Below are positions 13,212-21,006 of a stretch of DNA of 36,362 nt, one piece after another. Positions within the stretch are counted from its first letter, which is position 1. Each line of letters opens with the position of its first letter. Both the position numbers and the translations under genes were made by a program. The notes under the pieces are model-generated. The model worked only from the letters and a program-made list of their open reading frames with translations, ran no database searches and was not told the DNA's origin. Source of the DNA: Dolosicoccus paucivorans (lineage in GTDB: Bacteria; Bacillota; Bacilli; Lactobacillales; Aerococcaceae); the NCBI RefSeq assembly GCF_900100125.1, contig NZ_FNEL01000010.1, positions 1 to 36,362 of the forward strand, in the 5' to 3' direction.

Positions 13212-13637
13212 TTGCGAGAACGAGGAGGACTGCGAGATGGGGCGTTCAGGCATACAGAAGCAGTCATCCAAAGTTATTACAAATACCCTCAGTGGATAAA
13301 GAAACGAGAAGAGGAGTTGCATCACCCTCACAAACAGACGGACGTTAATCAGGGTGGAGGAGGAAACATACCCTCTTCTCCTACTGAGAACACAGCAATG
13401 AGGCTTATGTTGGATAAACAACTGAAACAATGGAATTTTGAATATGCAGCGCTAAAAGAGATGATGGTGTCTGCTGACGATGAGACGTTGAAGATTATCG
13501 AGTTGTGGTATTTAGAAAAGCCACGAAGACATACATGGGACGGCGTTAGTTTGGCTACGAACGTGTCGAGACGACAGTGTATAAGGCTAAGAAACGAGTT
13601 TGTAAAAGAACTCGCTGAAAAACTTAGCTTTTTTTGA
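13212..13637 (+). CDS. RinA/ArpU-like late transcription activator
   Basis: A 141-aa protein ending in a sigma-70 region 4-like HTH (SLATNVSRRQCIRLRNEFVK, about residues 113-132) preceded by TLKIIELWYLEK, a signature of phage late regulators of the RinA/ArpU/DUF722 group. The start is TTG 13212, 8 bases after AAAGGAG. As in other Firmicutes phages it lies immediately upstream of the packaging genes and probably activates the late promoter at 13650-13677. Confidence 0.85.
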   Translation: MRERGGLRDGAFRHTEAVIQSYYKYPQWIKKREEELHHPHKQTDVNQGGGGNIPSSPTENTAMRLMLDKQLKQWNFEYAALKEMMVSADDETLKIIELWYLEKPRRHTWDGVSLATNVSRRQCIRLRNEFVKELAEKLSFF

Positions 13638-13640
13638 AAG

Positions 13641-13677
13641 TTGGCACTATTGGGACTTACTTTCGTGCTATTATGAT
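13641..13677 (+). promoter_or_regulatory. Probable late promoter with activator repeats
   Basis: TTGGGA (13650-13655) and TATGAT (13672-13677) are 16 bp apart. TTGGCACTA (13641-13649) and TTGGGACTT (13650-13658) form a tandem 9-bp repeat reaching into the -35, the kind of site expected for the RinA/ArpU-like activator encoded just upstream. Confidence 0.6.
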
Positions 13678-13680
13678 AGT

Positions 13681-13698
13681 GTAAGGAAAGTCCCTTAC
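13681..13698 (+). other. Leader hairpin at the late transcript start
   Basis: GTAAGG-AAAGTC-CCTTAC (13681-13698) is a perfect 6-bp stem at the predicted start of the late transcript. It is followed by about 80 nt of non-coding leader and then the terminator at 13782-13811. Confidence 0.5.
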
Positions 13699-13781
13699 GA
13701 CGACAGCGACCATTATGGGCGTAATCATCCTACTTTACGATTCATCGATTTCCTCCAATAATAAAAAAATATCGATGAGTG

Positions 13782-13811
13782 AACTCTCTGATTAATGTCA
13801 GGGAGTTTTTT
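13782..13811 (+). terminator. Intrinsic terminator in the late leader
   Basis: AACTCTCTGA (13782-13791) pairs with TCAGGGAGTT (13798-13807), with one G-U pair and a 6-nt loop, followed by a run of T (13806-13811). It stands between the late promoter and terS, so late expression must either read through it or start downstream. Confidence 0.85.
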
Positions 13812-13847
13812 ATTTATATAACAAATTCATGAAAGAGGTGACGGAAA

Positions 13848-14306
13848 CTGGAAGACTTAAATTTAAGACAGCAGAAATTTGTTGAGGAGTACGTTGCCTC
13901 AGGAAATGCTAAACAATCAGCGATTAAGGCGGGATACTCGGAAAATAGCGCTGAAGGACAAGGAGTCCGATTGCTAAGGAATGCTAAGGTTTCTGAAGCA
14001 ATAAAGAAACGATCAAAAGAATACTTTGATGAGCTATCAATGACCGTGGAAGAAGCGCTAGCGATCACGGCGTCAATCGCACGAGGTGAACCGCAACGAT
14101 CTTACTTCAAGCAGGTAGATAAGATTACAGGAATTGTTGAGATTGAAAATGAACGACTGGTGACTCCGTCAATCGAAGATAGGCAACGTTCGTTAGACCA
14201 TATCTTCAAAGTATCTGGCGCTTATTTAGATAAGAAAGAGATTACAGCAACAGTCGATACGAACCCACTTGATAAAATGATTTCTCAATTAAAGGGTGAT
14301 CAGTAG
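13848..14306 (+). CDS. terS: Terminase small subunit, CTG start
   Basis: A 152-aa DNA-recognition subunit of the packaging motor. The N-terminus reads EDLNLRQQKFVEEYVASGNA then KQSAIKAGYS, the standard TerS helix-turn-helix opening, and LLRNAKVSEAIKKR follows. In this frame a TGA lies at 13839-13841 and the only codon able to give the full N-terminus is CTG 13848, seven bases after GAGGTG. An ATG at 13829 is in another frame and gives only 17 codons. TTG 13971 would delete the DNA-binding region. It overlaps terL by one base. Confidence 0.88.
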   Translation: MEDLNLRQQKFVEEYVASGNAKQSAIKAGYSENSAEGQGVRLLRNAKVSEAIKKRSKEYFDELSMTVEEALAITASIARGEPQRSYFKQVDKITGIVEIENERLVTPSIEDRQRSLDHIFKVSGAYLDKKEITATVDTNPLDKMISQLKGDQ

Positions 14307-15679
14307 TGGAGTTAGTATTGTCTGATAAATATAAATCTTTCTTGAAAGTATGGGATGCTGAGGTTGAAAATCTAGAAGGAACAACAGCCGCAGGAAAGAC
14401 GACGGTTGGGGCATTTAAATGGATGCTCAAGGTAGCGGATTCGACTCGGAAATTACATGTCCTGAGCGGACTGGACTTAGGAACGATCGAAAAGAACATC
14501 ATTCAATCTGAATTAGGTTTACTTGATTTATTAGGTCAGTATATTGAATACCGACCAAACGGAAATAAAGACCACTCACTACCTCATATGATTTACTATA
14601 CACCTAAAGGCGAAAAGGTTATTTATGTGTTGGGTTATGACAATAAGACGCGCTGGAAGAAAGCATTAGGTGGACAGTACGGTTGTTTGTTTATTGATGA
14701 AGTAAACATTGCAGATATGGAGTATGTCCGAGAAATTTGGATGCGTTGTGATTATGTTATGACCACATCCAACCCAGACGACCCTGAACTTCCTATTTAC
14801 CATGAATATATTAACCGAAGTCGACCGTTAGAACAGTTTAAAAATGATGCTCCAATCGAAATAACAAGTGAACTCAATGAACAGCCGAAAGATGGGTGGA
14901 TTCATTGGTTTTTTGATTTTAGTCACAATGCAGGACTAAGTGAAGAAAAGAAAGAACGAATCAAAGGTGCAGTACCTAAAGGAACTAAACTCTACAAGAA
15001 TAAGATACAAGGTTTACGTGGTCGAGCAGAAGGTTTGGTGTTCAGCAGTTTTGAGTACAATCGTAACGTCATTACCGAAGCGAAGGCTAAAACATTTAGA
15101 TTTGTTTCTTATTCTTGTGGAGTGGACACAAGTTATTCTAAGCATACCGATGATACGGTAGCGTTTATCTTTCTAGGGATTACAGATAAAGGTCAATTAG
15201 TAGTTTTAGAAGAAAAGATCATGAGCAACAAAGATGAAGAAGTTCCGTTTAGTCCATCAGATGTGGCTAAGGAGCTTTTTTCTTTTATGGATTATTGTAC
15301 GGATAAATGGGGTTTTAGCCGGTATGTCCATATCGATAACGCAGACCAGGCAACGATTACTGAAGTGAACAAACTGAAGCGCAATGTATCGTCGCTGCAT
15401 AGTTTTATCAATTCAGATAAAAGCCTAAAGATTATTGACCGTGTGAACTTTATGAACTCGTGGATTGATAACCAAATGTATTTGATTGTTAGACATTGCA
15501 ATCATCACATCCATGAAATCAATACTTATTCATACGACAAAGACCAACCTGAAGACCGAAATGACCATACGATTAACGCAAGTCAGTATGGGTGGATACC
15601 GATTAGAACATCTGTTGGGTATGAAGTGAAGAAGACAGTACAAAAAGACAAGATGAAAGCATTAAGAAGAATGAGGTGA
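14306..15679 (+). CDS. terL: Terminase large subunit
   Basis: A 457-aa packaging motor with ATPase and nuclease domains. The Walker A-like motif is EGTTAAGKTT (24-33), Walker B is CLFIDE ending in D131-E132, and the coupling motif TTSNP follows. The RNase H-like nuclease domain begins near SCGVDTSYSKHTDD (about residue 272) with a further acidic site at HIDNADQ. GTG start, overlapping the terS stop codon. It drives DNA into the procapsid and cuts genome ends. Confidence 0.95.
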   Translation: MELVLSDKYKSFLKVWDAEVENLEGTTAAGKTTVGAFKWMLKVADSTRKLHVLSGLDLGTIEKNIIQSELGLLDLLGQYIEYRPNGNKDHSLPHMIYYTPKGEKVIYVLGYDNKTRWKKALGGQYGCLFIDEVNIADMEYVREIWMRCDYVMTTSNPDDPELPIYHEYINRSRPLEQFKNDAPIEITSELNEQPKDGWIHWFFDFSHNAGLSEEKKERIKGAVPKGTKLYKNKIQGLRGRAEGLVFSSFEYNRNVITEAKAKTFRFVSYSCGVDTSYSKHTDDTVAFIFLGITDKGQLVVLEEKIMSNKDEEVPFSPSDVAKELFSFMDYCTDKWGFSRYVHIDNADQATITEVNKLKRNVSSLHSFINSDKSLKIIDRVNFMNSWIDNQMYLIVRHCNHHIHEINTYSYDKDQPEDRNDHTINASQYGWIPIRTSVGYEVKKTVQKDKMKALRRMR

Positions 15680-15684
15680 TTTAA

Positions 15685-17196
15685 ATTAAGAGAGCCAACG
15701 AATTTGAATACGGTAAACAAAATCTATATATAACTGAACGAGCTAACGAAATCTACCGAATGGACGAATTGCCGAATAACGAAGACTTGTTAGCACTGGT
15801 GGCAGACCACCAAGCAGAGCAAGTACCACGATTGCAGATGTTGCACCGTTATCATATCGGAAAAAACGATGGTATTTTAAATCGAAAAAGACGGTTTGAT
15901 GAAAATAAATCAGATTACCGAACACCGCATCCTTTTGCTGAGAACATTACTACTTTTAGAACAGCATACTTTGTTGGTGTACCAGTAAAAACAGAGTTCA
16001 GAGGTAGGGGCGATGAGTACGATGCGCTCAATGATGTTACTGAAAAATGGAATCAACAAGAAGATATGGATGCACACAACATTGATTTAGCGACCGACTT
16101 ATCCAAGTTTGGTCGAGCTTATGAAATGATGTATCGGGGCACTGACGATGAGACGCATATTGCGATCAGTAATCCCGAATGGACGTTTGTTGTGTATGAC
16201 ACAACCGTACAACAAGAACCGTTGTTTGCTGTTCGTTATCCATCATTTCAAACGAAAAATGAATTGTTATATTATGTGACAGTTTATACAGATAAGGAAG
16301 TCATTGAGTATGCACCGACAAAAATTGTTGGCGGTGAGTTAAGAGAGGTTTCTAGAACAAAACACTTTTTTGGTGATGTCCCTGTGGTAGAAGCGACATT
16401 TAATCGTTATCGCATGGGAGATTATGAAAAGGTCATTCCACTGATTGATTTATATGACGCTGCACAATCAGACACAGGAAACTACATGACCGATACGAAT
16501 GAGTCGTTATTAGTTGTGACGGGGGATTTTAATCCTGATGAAGTAGACTATGATCCAAAAGCGAACATGATGTTACTCCCAACCGGAGTCCTGCCAGATA
16601 ACAGCCAGTCAAAGATTGAAGCAAAATTCATGCACCCGGAATATGACGTACACGGCGTGGAAGCTCACAAGGAACGGTTAAGACGGGATATTTATCTGTT
16701 TAGTTATACGCCGGACGTGAGCGACCAAAACTTTGCAGGAACACAATCTGGTGAAGCGATGAAATACAAATTGTTAGGTTTACAGCAAGATAGAGCGATT
16801 AAAGAACGCTTAATCCGTAAAGTGTTTACAAGACGTTATGGAATGCTACTAGCAATGGGCGATTTCATCAACGAAACAGAAGGTAAGGAAGCAGTCAAAG
16901 ATTTGGTCGTGACGTTTACACCGAACCTACCCGTCAACTTAACGCAAGAACTACCGGTTCTTTCAAGTGCAGGAGCTAAATTCAGTCAGTCCACATTGTT
17001 ATCACAAGCGTCATTTGTAGACAATGTTGAAGACGAGATTAAAGCCGTTGAAGAAGAACGTCAACAGTATATGGGGGATCTACAGTCACGAATGAGAGGT
17101 GCGGATAATGGTGAAGAAGACCTACTGGCAAATCCGAAGAACCGAAGAGATGAGCCAGATCAAACAGAGGGACGAAGCACTCCAGACGACGTATGA
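15685..17196 (+). CDS. Portal protein, SPP1-type, probable ATT start
   Basis: About 503 aa, portal of the SPP1 gp6 family. It shows VPRLQMLHRYHIGKNDGIL, RRFDENKSDYRTPHPFAENI, and YFVGVPVKTEF near the N-terminus, then the long stem and crown region and an acidic tail. Coding clearly extends upstream of the first ATG (15760): RANEFEYGKQNLYITERANE is in frame back to ATT 15685, six bases after GAGGTG and directly after an in-frame TAA. ATG 15760 has no ribosome site. Its end overlaps the minor head gene by 89 bp. Confidence 0.92.
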   Translation: MKRANEFEYGKQNLYITERANEIYRMDELPNNEDLLALVADHQAEQVPRLQMLHRYHIGKNDGILNRKRRFDENKSDYRTPHPFAENITTFRTAYFVGVPVKTEFRGRGDEYDALNDVTEKWNQQEDMDAHNIDLATDLSKFGRAYEMMYRGTDDETHIAISNPEWTFVVYDTTVQQEPLFAVRYPSFQTKNELLYYVTVYTDKEVIEYAPTKIVGGELREVSRTKHFFGDVPVVEATFNRYRMGDYEKVIPLIDLYDAAQSDTGNYMTDTNESLLVVTGDFNPDEVDYDPKANMMLLPTGVLPDNSQSKIEAKFMHPEYDVHGVEAHKERLRRDIYLFSYTPDVSDQNFAGTQSGEAMKYKLLGLQQDRAIKERLIRKVFTRRYGMLLAMGDFINETEGKEAVKDLVVTFTPNLPVNLTQELPVLSSAGAKFSQSTLLSQASFVDNVEDEIKAVEEERQQYMGDLQSRMRGADNGEEDLLANPKNRRDEPDQTEGRSTPDDV

Positions 17197-18640
17197 TCGA
17201 ATTTATCAAAGAACGTTAACTGATATTGAAAAAGAGTTAGAGCGAATGTATCACAGTTTTGGACAGTCCATTGGTAAAACAGCCGGGCAAACTAAAGTCC
17301 TTGCAAGTGAGTTGGAAATGGAAAGATTTCAATGGTTAGCAAAAGCGTGGGTAGATAAACGGTTACGAGATAACCAAAAGGCCACTGAGTTGATGAGGTT
17401 ATACAACTTCTCACTTCGTGCCAATCGTTTAGAGTTATTTAAAGCAACATTAGAGATGAACGTGGCTTTGATGGCAGACGAGGAAGAACAAACGACGCAA
17501 GAGTACATTTTAAAAGAAGGTTTAAGAGAATATCGAAACCAAGCTGGAATAATGGAGCTAACTGTGCCCGAACCAGAGATTGCTCATCAGATTATCAATC
17601 GGTTGTCTCATACAAGTTTTAAAGGCGTGACCTGGTCAGATAGAGTGTGGCAACGACAAGACGGCTTATCGAAGATGGTGACTCAAATCGCTGAAGATGT
17701 CGTCCTTATGGGAAGAAGTCCGCTAGAATCCATTCCAAGGTTAAGAGAAATGTTTAATGTAGGAGCTTACGAAGCTAGACGGTTAGCTGTCACTGAATCA
17801 GCAAGAGTCCAAACGGAAGTCCAAAAGGATTTATACAAACGAAATGACTTTGATGAGTATATTTATTTAGCAGAACCGACAGCATGTTTGATTTGCGCTT
17901 CACTGCATGATAAGACATTCAAGGTGGATGATATGACACCTGGGATAAATGCCTGTCCAATGCATCCGCATTGTCGATGTTCAACCGCGCCGAACGTGGA
18001 TAAAGAACGCGATAAGTTGGAAGAGATGTTGAAAGAGCGGGAGGACCAAAAGTTCGATTTCATTAAACCACAAAACTTAATATCTTTAATAACTCAATCT
18101 GGAAAAATAAATGCAGTTGAAAAAGAAATAATATATGATAAGCATGATGGCTACATACAGACACCCAATAGCTTTTATATTAATCGGGCGATGCGCTCTG
18201 GAAAAACACATCAGCTACCGACTGAAAAGATGAAAACTATTGAAGTTTTAAATAATGTTATTGCAAAGAACGAATTACCAAGTAACTTAAGAACTGTTAG
18301 ATATGTGGATACAGAGGCTCTTGGCTCAATAATTTCGCAAAATCAGAAGAAATTTGTTGAAGTCACTAATATTAATGACATAGTTGACGTTTTAAATAAG
18401 AGTGAAATATCATTTCGAGACCAAGGACTTGTATCTGTTAGTTTATTAGAAGATAAAAATGTTTTTAAAAACAACAGATCGATAAAGTTGGTTATTGATG
18501 TGCCTAAAAAAACGAATGTTTTTGTTACTGAAAATATGATGGAAAGCGAAATGATAATACGACCTGATACAAGGTATGATATAATTAAATCAGAGGTAGA
18601 TTCGAATCAGTTAGTTATTTATATGGTATTAAAGGAGTGA
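17108..18640 (+). CDS. MuF-like minor head protein with ADP-ribosyltransferase domain
   Basis: 510 aa. The head part (about 1-300) is the SPP1 gp7/Mu F family, beginning MVKKTYWQIRR and ending in the Cys/His motif C260-LI-C263, then ACPMHPHCRCS (283-292). After a charged linker (about 297-318) the last 190 residues look like an R-S-E type ADP-ribosyltransferase: R395 or R398 in LRTVRYVD, GLVSVS (440-445) in place of the STS motif, and E479-x-E481 followed by MIIRPDTRYDI. Phage MuF proteins with toxin tails are known polymorphic toxins. The toxin part looks more AT-rich than its neighbours. ATG 17108 is preferred over GTG 17099, which overlaps AGAGGTG. Confidence 0.88.
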   Translation: MVKKTYWQIRRTEEMSQIKQRDEALQTTYDRIYQRTLTDIEKELERMYHSFGQSIGKTAGQTKVLASELEMERFQWLAKAWVDKRLRDNQKATELMRLYNFSLRANRLELFKATLEMNVALMADEEEQTTQEYILKEGLREYRNQAGIMELTVPEPEIAHQIINRLSHTSFKGVTWSDRVWQRQDGLSKMVTQIAEDVVLMGRSPLESIPRLREMFNVGAYEARRLAVTESARVQTEVQKDLYKRNDFDEYIYLAEPTACLICASLHDKTFKVDDMTPGINACPMHPHCRCSTAPNVDKERDKLEEMLKEREDQKFDFIKPQNLISLITQSGKINAVEKEIIYDKHDGYIQTPNSFYINRAMRSGKTHQLPTEKMKTIEVLNNVIAKNELPSNLRTVRYVDTEALGSIISQNQKKFVEVTNINDIVDVLNKSEISFRDQGLVSVSLLEDKNVFKNNRSIKLVIDVPKKTNVFVTENMMESEMIIRPDTRYDIIKSEVDSNQLVIYMVLKE

Positions 18641-18645
18641 TATAA

Positions 18646-18858
18646 ATGTCGAAGTTTTCCAATGAACATTTAGAAAACATTTTTAAAAATAGCGGTATTC
18701 ACATTTATCACTTTACGCCTGAAAAATTAAGTAAGATGACTATTCAGGAGCTGTTATCGTTGCGAATGATAGGGTTATCTGAACAGGAAGAAATGAATGT
18801 GTTGGCTGAATTTGAAAAGCCAAATAGAAAGCGAGAAATGTCCGCTTTGAATATCTAG
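18646..18858 (+). CDS. 70-aa protein, candidate immunity partner of the ART domain
   Basis: A small soluble, mostly helical protein (starts MSKFSNEHLENIFKNSGIHI, ends REMSALNI). It begins 5 bp after the ADP-ribosyltransferase gene with a good AAGGAGTG site and is followed by a terminator-like hairpin. It interrupts the usual order minor head, scaffold. In polymorphic toxin loci the gene right after the toxin is normally its immunity protein, so this is the best candidate; no family is recognised and the role is inference. Confidence 0.6.
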   Translation: MSKFSNEHLENIFKNSGIHIYHFTPEKLSKMTIQELLSLRMIGLSEQEEMNVLAEFEKPNRKREMSALNI

Positions 18859-18888
18859 TACCTACCCTCAGTTGTCGGTGCTATTTTT
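18856..18888 (+). terminator. Terminator-like hairpin after the toxin cassette
   Basis: TAGTACC (18856-18862) can pair with GGTGCTA (18877-18883), with one T-G pair, and is followed by five T residues (18884-18888). It begins at the stop codon of the 70-aa gene. Confidence 0.45.
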
Positions 18889-18958
18889 ATGTCCAATTCT
18901 AGCCACGACGTTAAACTGCCTAGATAACTAAAAGATTGACTGAATAGGGAATGAACAT

Positions 18959-18995
18959 GCCACTGCACGGGGTAAGGACTGTGTAGGGGCTTTTT
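18959..18995 (+). terminator. Second terminator-like hairpin before the scaffold gene
   Basis: GCC-A-CTGCAC (18959-18968) pairs imperfectly with GTGTAG-G-GGC (18981-18990) and is followed by TTTTT (18991-18995). The remainder of 18889-19030 holds no gene that I can support. An AAGGAGG site for the scaffold gene lies at its end. Confidence 0.45.
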
Positions 18996-19030
18996 GTGTT
19001 GGTTAACTATTCGGGCAAGGAGGTAATAAC

Positions 19031-19567
19031 ATGTCACAAGAAGAAGTAAAAGAAACTGAAGGAACAGATACACAAGAACATTTACCGCAAAGTCAAAGTG
19101 AATTGGATTCCGTGATTTCTAAAGCGATCGGTACAGCTTTAAAAAATAATACAGCAAAGTTAGAAGAACAGTTCAATCAAAAACTAAAAGAAGAATTAGA
19201 AAAAGAACGTTCATATGCTAAATTATCTGAAAAAGAAAAAGAAGAAGCGAAGTTAACTGAACGAGAAGAAGAACTAAAAGAACGTGAACGAGCGCTAGCA
19301 TTAGCTGAATTGAAAGCAGAAGTCAAAACAGATGTTTTAGAAAAAGATTTACCAACAGAACTGGTTGACTTTCTTGTTGTATTAGACGATAAAGAAAAGA
19401 TTTTAGATGCAGTGAATGCCTTGAAAAAAGTGATTGAGAATAAGGTGCGAGACGAAGTAAAAGAGAAGGTTAGACAAGATACCCCCTCAGAACCTCAAAG
19501 AACATACAACGCACCGAACGATCGTCAGACTTTAGCAGAAAGAGCTGCAAAACACCGTATTATTTAA
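19031..19567 (+). CDS. Capsid scaffolding protein (DUF4355-like)
   Basis: A 178-aa, highly charged, almost entirely helical protein (KLKEELEKERSYAKLSEKEK, EREEELKERERALALAELK) just upstream of the major capsid gene. This is the usual scaffold of SPP1/TP901-like siphophages and would direct procapsid assembly and then be removed. The basic C-terminus (RQTLAERAAKHRI) is the expected capsid-binding end. It has a strong AAGGAGG site. Confidence 0.85.
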   Translation: MSQEEVKETEGTDTQEHLPQSQSELDSVISKAIGTALKNNTAKLEEQFNQKLKEELEKERSYAKLSEKEKEEAKLTEREEELKERERALALAELKAEVKTDVLEKDLPTELVDFLVVLDDKEKILDAVNALKKVIENKVRDEVKEKVRQDTPSEPQRTYNAPNDRQTLAERAAKHRII

Positions 19568-19589
19568 TTAGTAGAAAAGGAGAATATCA

Positions 19590-20483
19590 ATGTCAAAACT
19601 AAAAACACAAGTATTTAATCCAGACAATGTAATGTTAGCGGATGCAACCGAAGGGACAATCCCAGGTTCATTTAATGAATTGATTGTTGAAGAAGTGATG
19701 GAGAATTCAATCGTCATGCAGTTAGGTAAGTACGAACAAATGGATAGTCAAGAAAAAGAATTCCAATACTTCCTGGAAGGACCAGGTGCTTACTGGGTAG
19801 GAGAGGGTCAAAAGATCCAAACTTCTAAAGCAAAATGGACCACTGTTAAGATGACATCTGCAAAACTAGGAATTATCATGCCAGTATCTCGTGAATTCTT
19901 ACATTATAAAGTAAGTAATTTCTTTGACATTATGCGTCCACGTATCGCAGAAGCATTCTACAAAAAGTTTGACGAAGCAGTTATTTTAAATAAAGACAAC
20001 CCATTCAATCAGTCTATTGTGCAATCGATTGAAACGGCCGGAAACAACGTTGAAGATAAATTGGATTACAACGGAGTTATCACGTTAGAAGATGCGTTGT
20101 TAAAAAACGATGTGGAAGCGAATGCTTATATTTCTAAAGCCAAGAACCGGACAAAGTTACGCGGTGCATTAGATCCACAGAACTTGCCAATCTATGACCG
20201 CACAAATAACACCTTGGACGGACGTCCAATTGTGGACTTTAAGTCAATGGAAGATGGCACAATCATCGCTGGAGATTTTAACAAGTTATTCTATGGTATT
20301 CCATTTGACTTATCTTATGAAGTATCTACTGATGCGCAACTTTCAACGATTACGAACGAAGATGGAACGCCAGTCAACTTATTCGAACAAGAATTAATGG
20401 CGCTTCGTGTCACAATGGATTTAGGTATGTTAATTGTTAAGGACGAAGCGTTCGCGTTATTAAAAGAACCTGAAGGAGCATAA
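19590..20483 (+). CDS. Major capsid protein, HK97 fold
   Basis: A 297-aa shell protein. Features of the HK97-fold family: a loop region with GPGAYWVGEGQKIQTSKAKW, then TVKMTSAKLGIIMPVSREFL, a helical spine FFDIMRPRIAEAFYKKFDEA, and late LRVTMDLGMLIVKDEAFALL. No N-terminal prohead extension is present, consistent with a separate scaffold gene directly upstream. Strong AAGGAGA site. Intact. Confidence 0.93.
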   Translation: MSKLKTQVFNPDNVMLADATEGTIPGSFNELIVEEVMENSIVMQLGKYEQMDSQEKEFQYFLEGPGAYWVGEGQKIQTSKAKWTTVKMTSAKLGIIMPVSREFLHYKVSNFFDIMRPRIAEAFYKKFDEAVILNKDNPFNQSIVQSIETAGNNVEDKLDYNGVITLEDALLKNDVEANAYISKAKNRTKLRGALDPQNLPIYDRTNNTLDGRPIVDFKSMEDGTIIAGDFNKLFYGIPFDLSYEVSTDAQLSTITNEDGTPVNLFEQELMALRVTMDLGMLIVKDEAFALLKEPEGA

Positions 20484-20485
20484 GT

Positions 20486-20681
20486 ATGAGTGAATATAAA
20501 GTGATTAAAGCGTTTATCGACTTAAAAGATAATAATCGTCTTTATGTAACAGGTGATGATTATGTAGGTAGCACAGCGAAAGCTCGTGTTGCAGAATTAT
20601 CTACTAAAAAAAAATAAGCGTGGTGAACCTTTGATTGAATCAGTAAAAAAGGCTGAACCAAAGGCTGAGAAAGATGATTAA
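20486..20681 (+). pseudogene. Small head gene, frameshifted in an A9 run
   Basis: ATG 20486 opens MSEYKVIKAFIDLKDNNRLY and TGDDYVGSTAKARVAELSTK, then reaches TAA at 20615-20617 inside or just after an A9 run (20606-20614). Reading one A fewer continues NKRGEPLIESVKKAEPKAEK to a stop at 20679-20681, overlapping the next start as these genes normally do. Small proteins of this type lie between capsid and connector genes. A one-base insertion, sequencing error or slippage would explain it. Confidence 0.75.
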
Positions 20682-21006
20682 TCAGGTAAAAACTTTACTA
20701 GGAATCACTGACGATGTTCAAGATGAATTATTAAGCGTTATCGAAGAAAATACGATAGCGCTTTTTAATTTGATCACTCACCAGCACTTTACTAACAACT
20801 CAATCCCTGAAGACTTCCGCTTTATGATTATCGAAGTCATGATCAAACGATACAACCGCATTGGCAATGAGGGCATGAGTCAAGAAAGACAAGCAGATTT
20901 GTTGCAAGTGTTTGAAAAATCAGACTTTGACGAATACATGACGTGGATTAATGCTGAGTTCGATTTAGTACCCGAACGAGAAAAAGGTCGGGTGCTTTGG
21001 CGATGA
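20674..21006 (+). CDS. Head-tail connector protein
   Basis: A 110-aa helical protein (MINQVKTLLGITDDVQDELL, then EDFRFMIIEVMIKRYNRIGN, EGMSQERQADLLQVFE), matching the gp6/gp15-like adaptor family placed right after the capsid genes in siphophages. It forms the ring joining the portal to the neck. It overlaps its neighbours on both sides. Confidence 0.88.
   Translation: MINQVKTLLGITDDVQDELLSVIEENTIALFNLITHQHFTNNSIPEDFRFMIIEVMIKRYNRIGNEGMSQERQADLLQVFEKSDFDEYMTWINAEFDLVPEREKGRVLWR

Noticed and set aside
13829..13882. Short ATG-started ORF of 17 codons as the start of terS
   Set aside because: It is in a different frame from the conserved TerS sequence and stops after 17 codons; a frameshift is possible but CTG with a good ribosome site explains the data without one.
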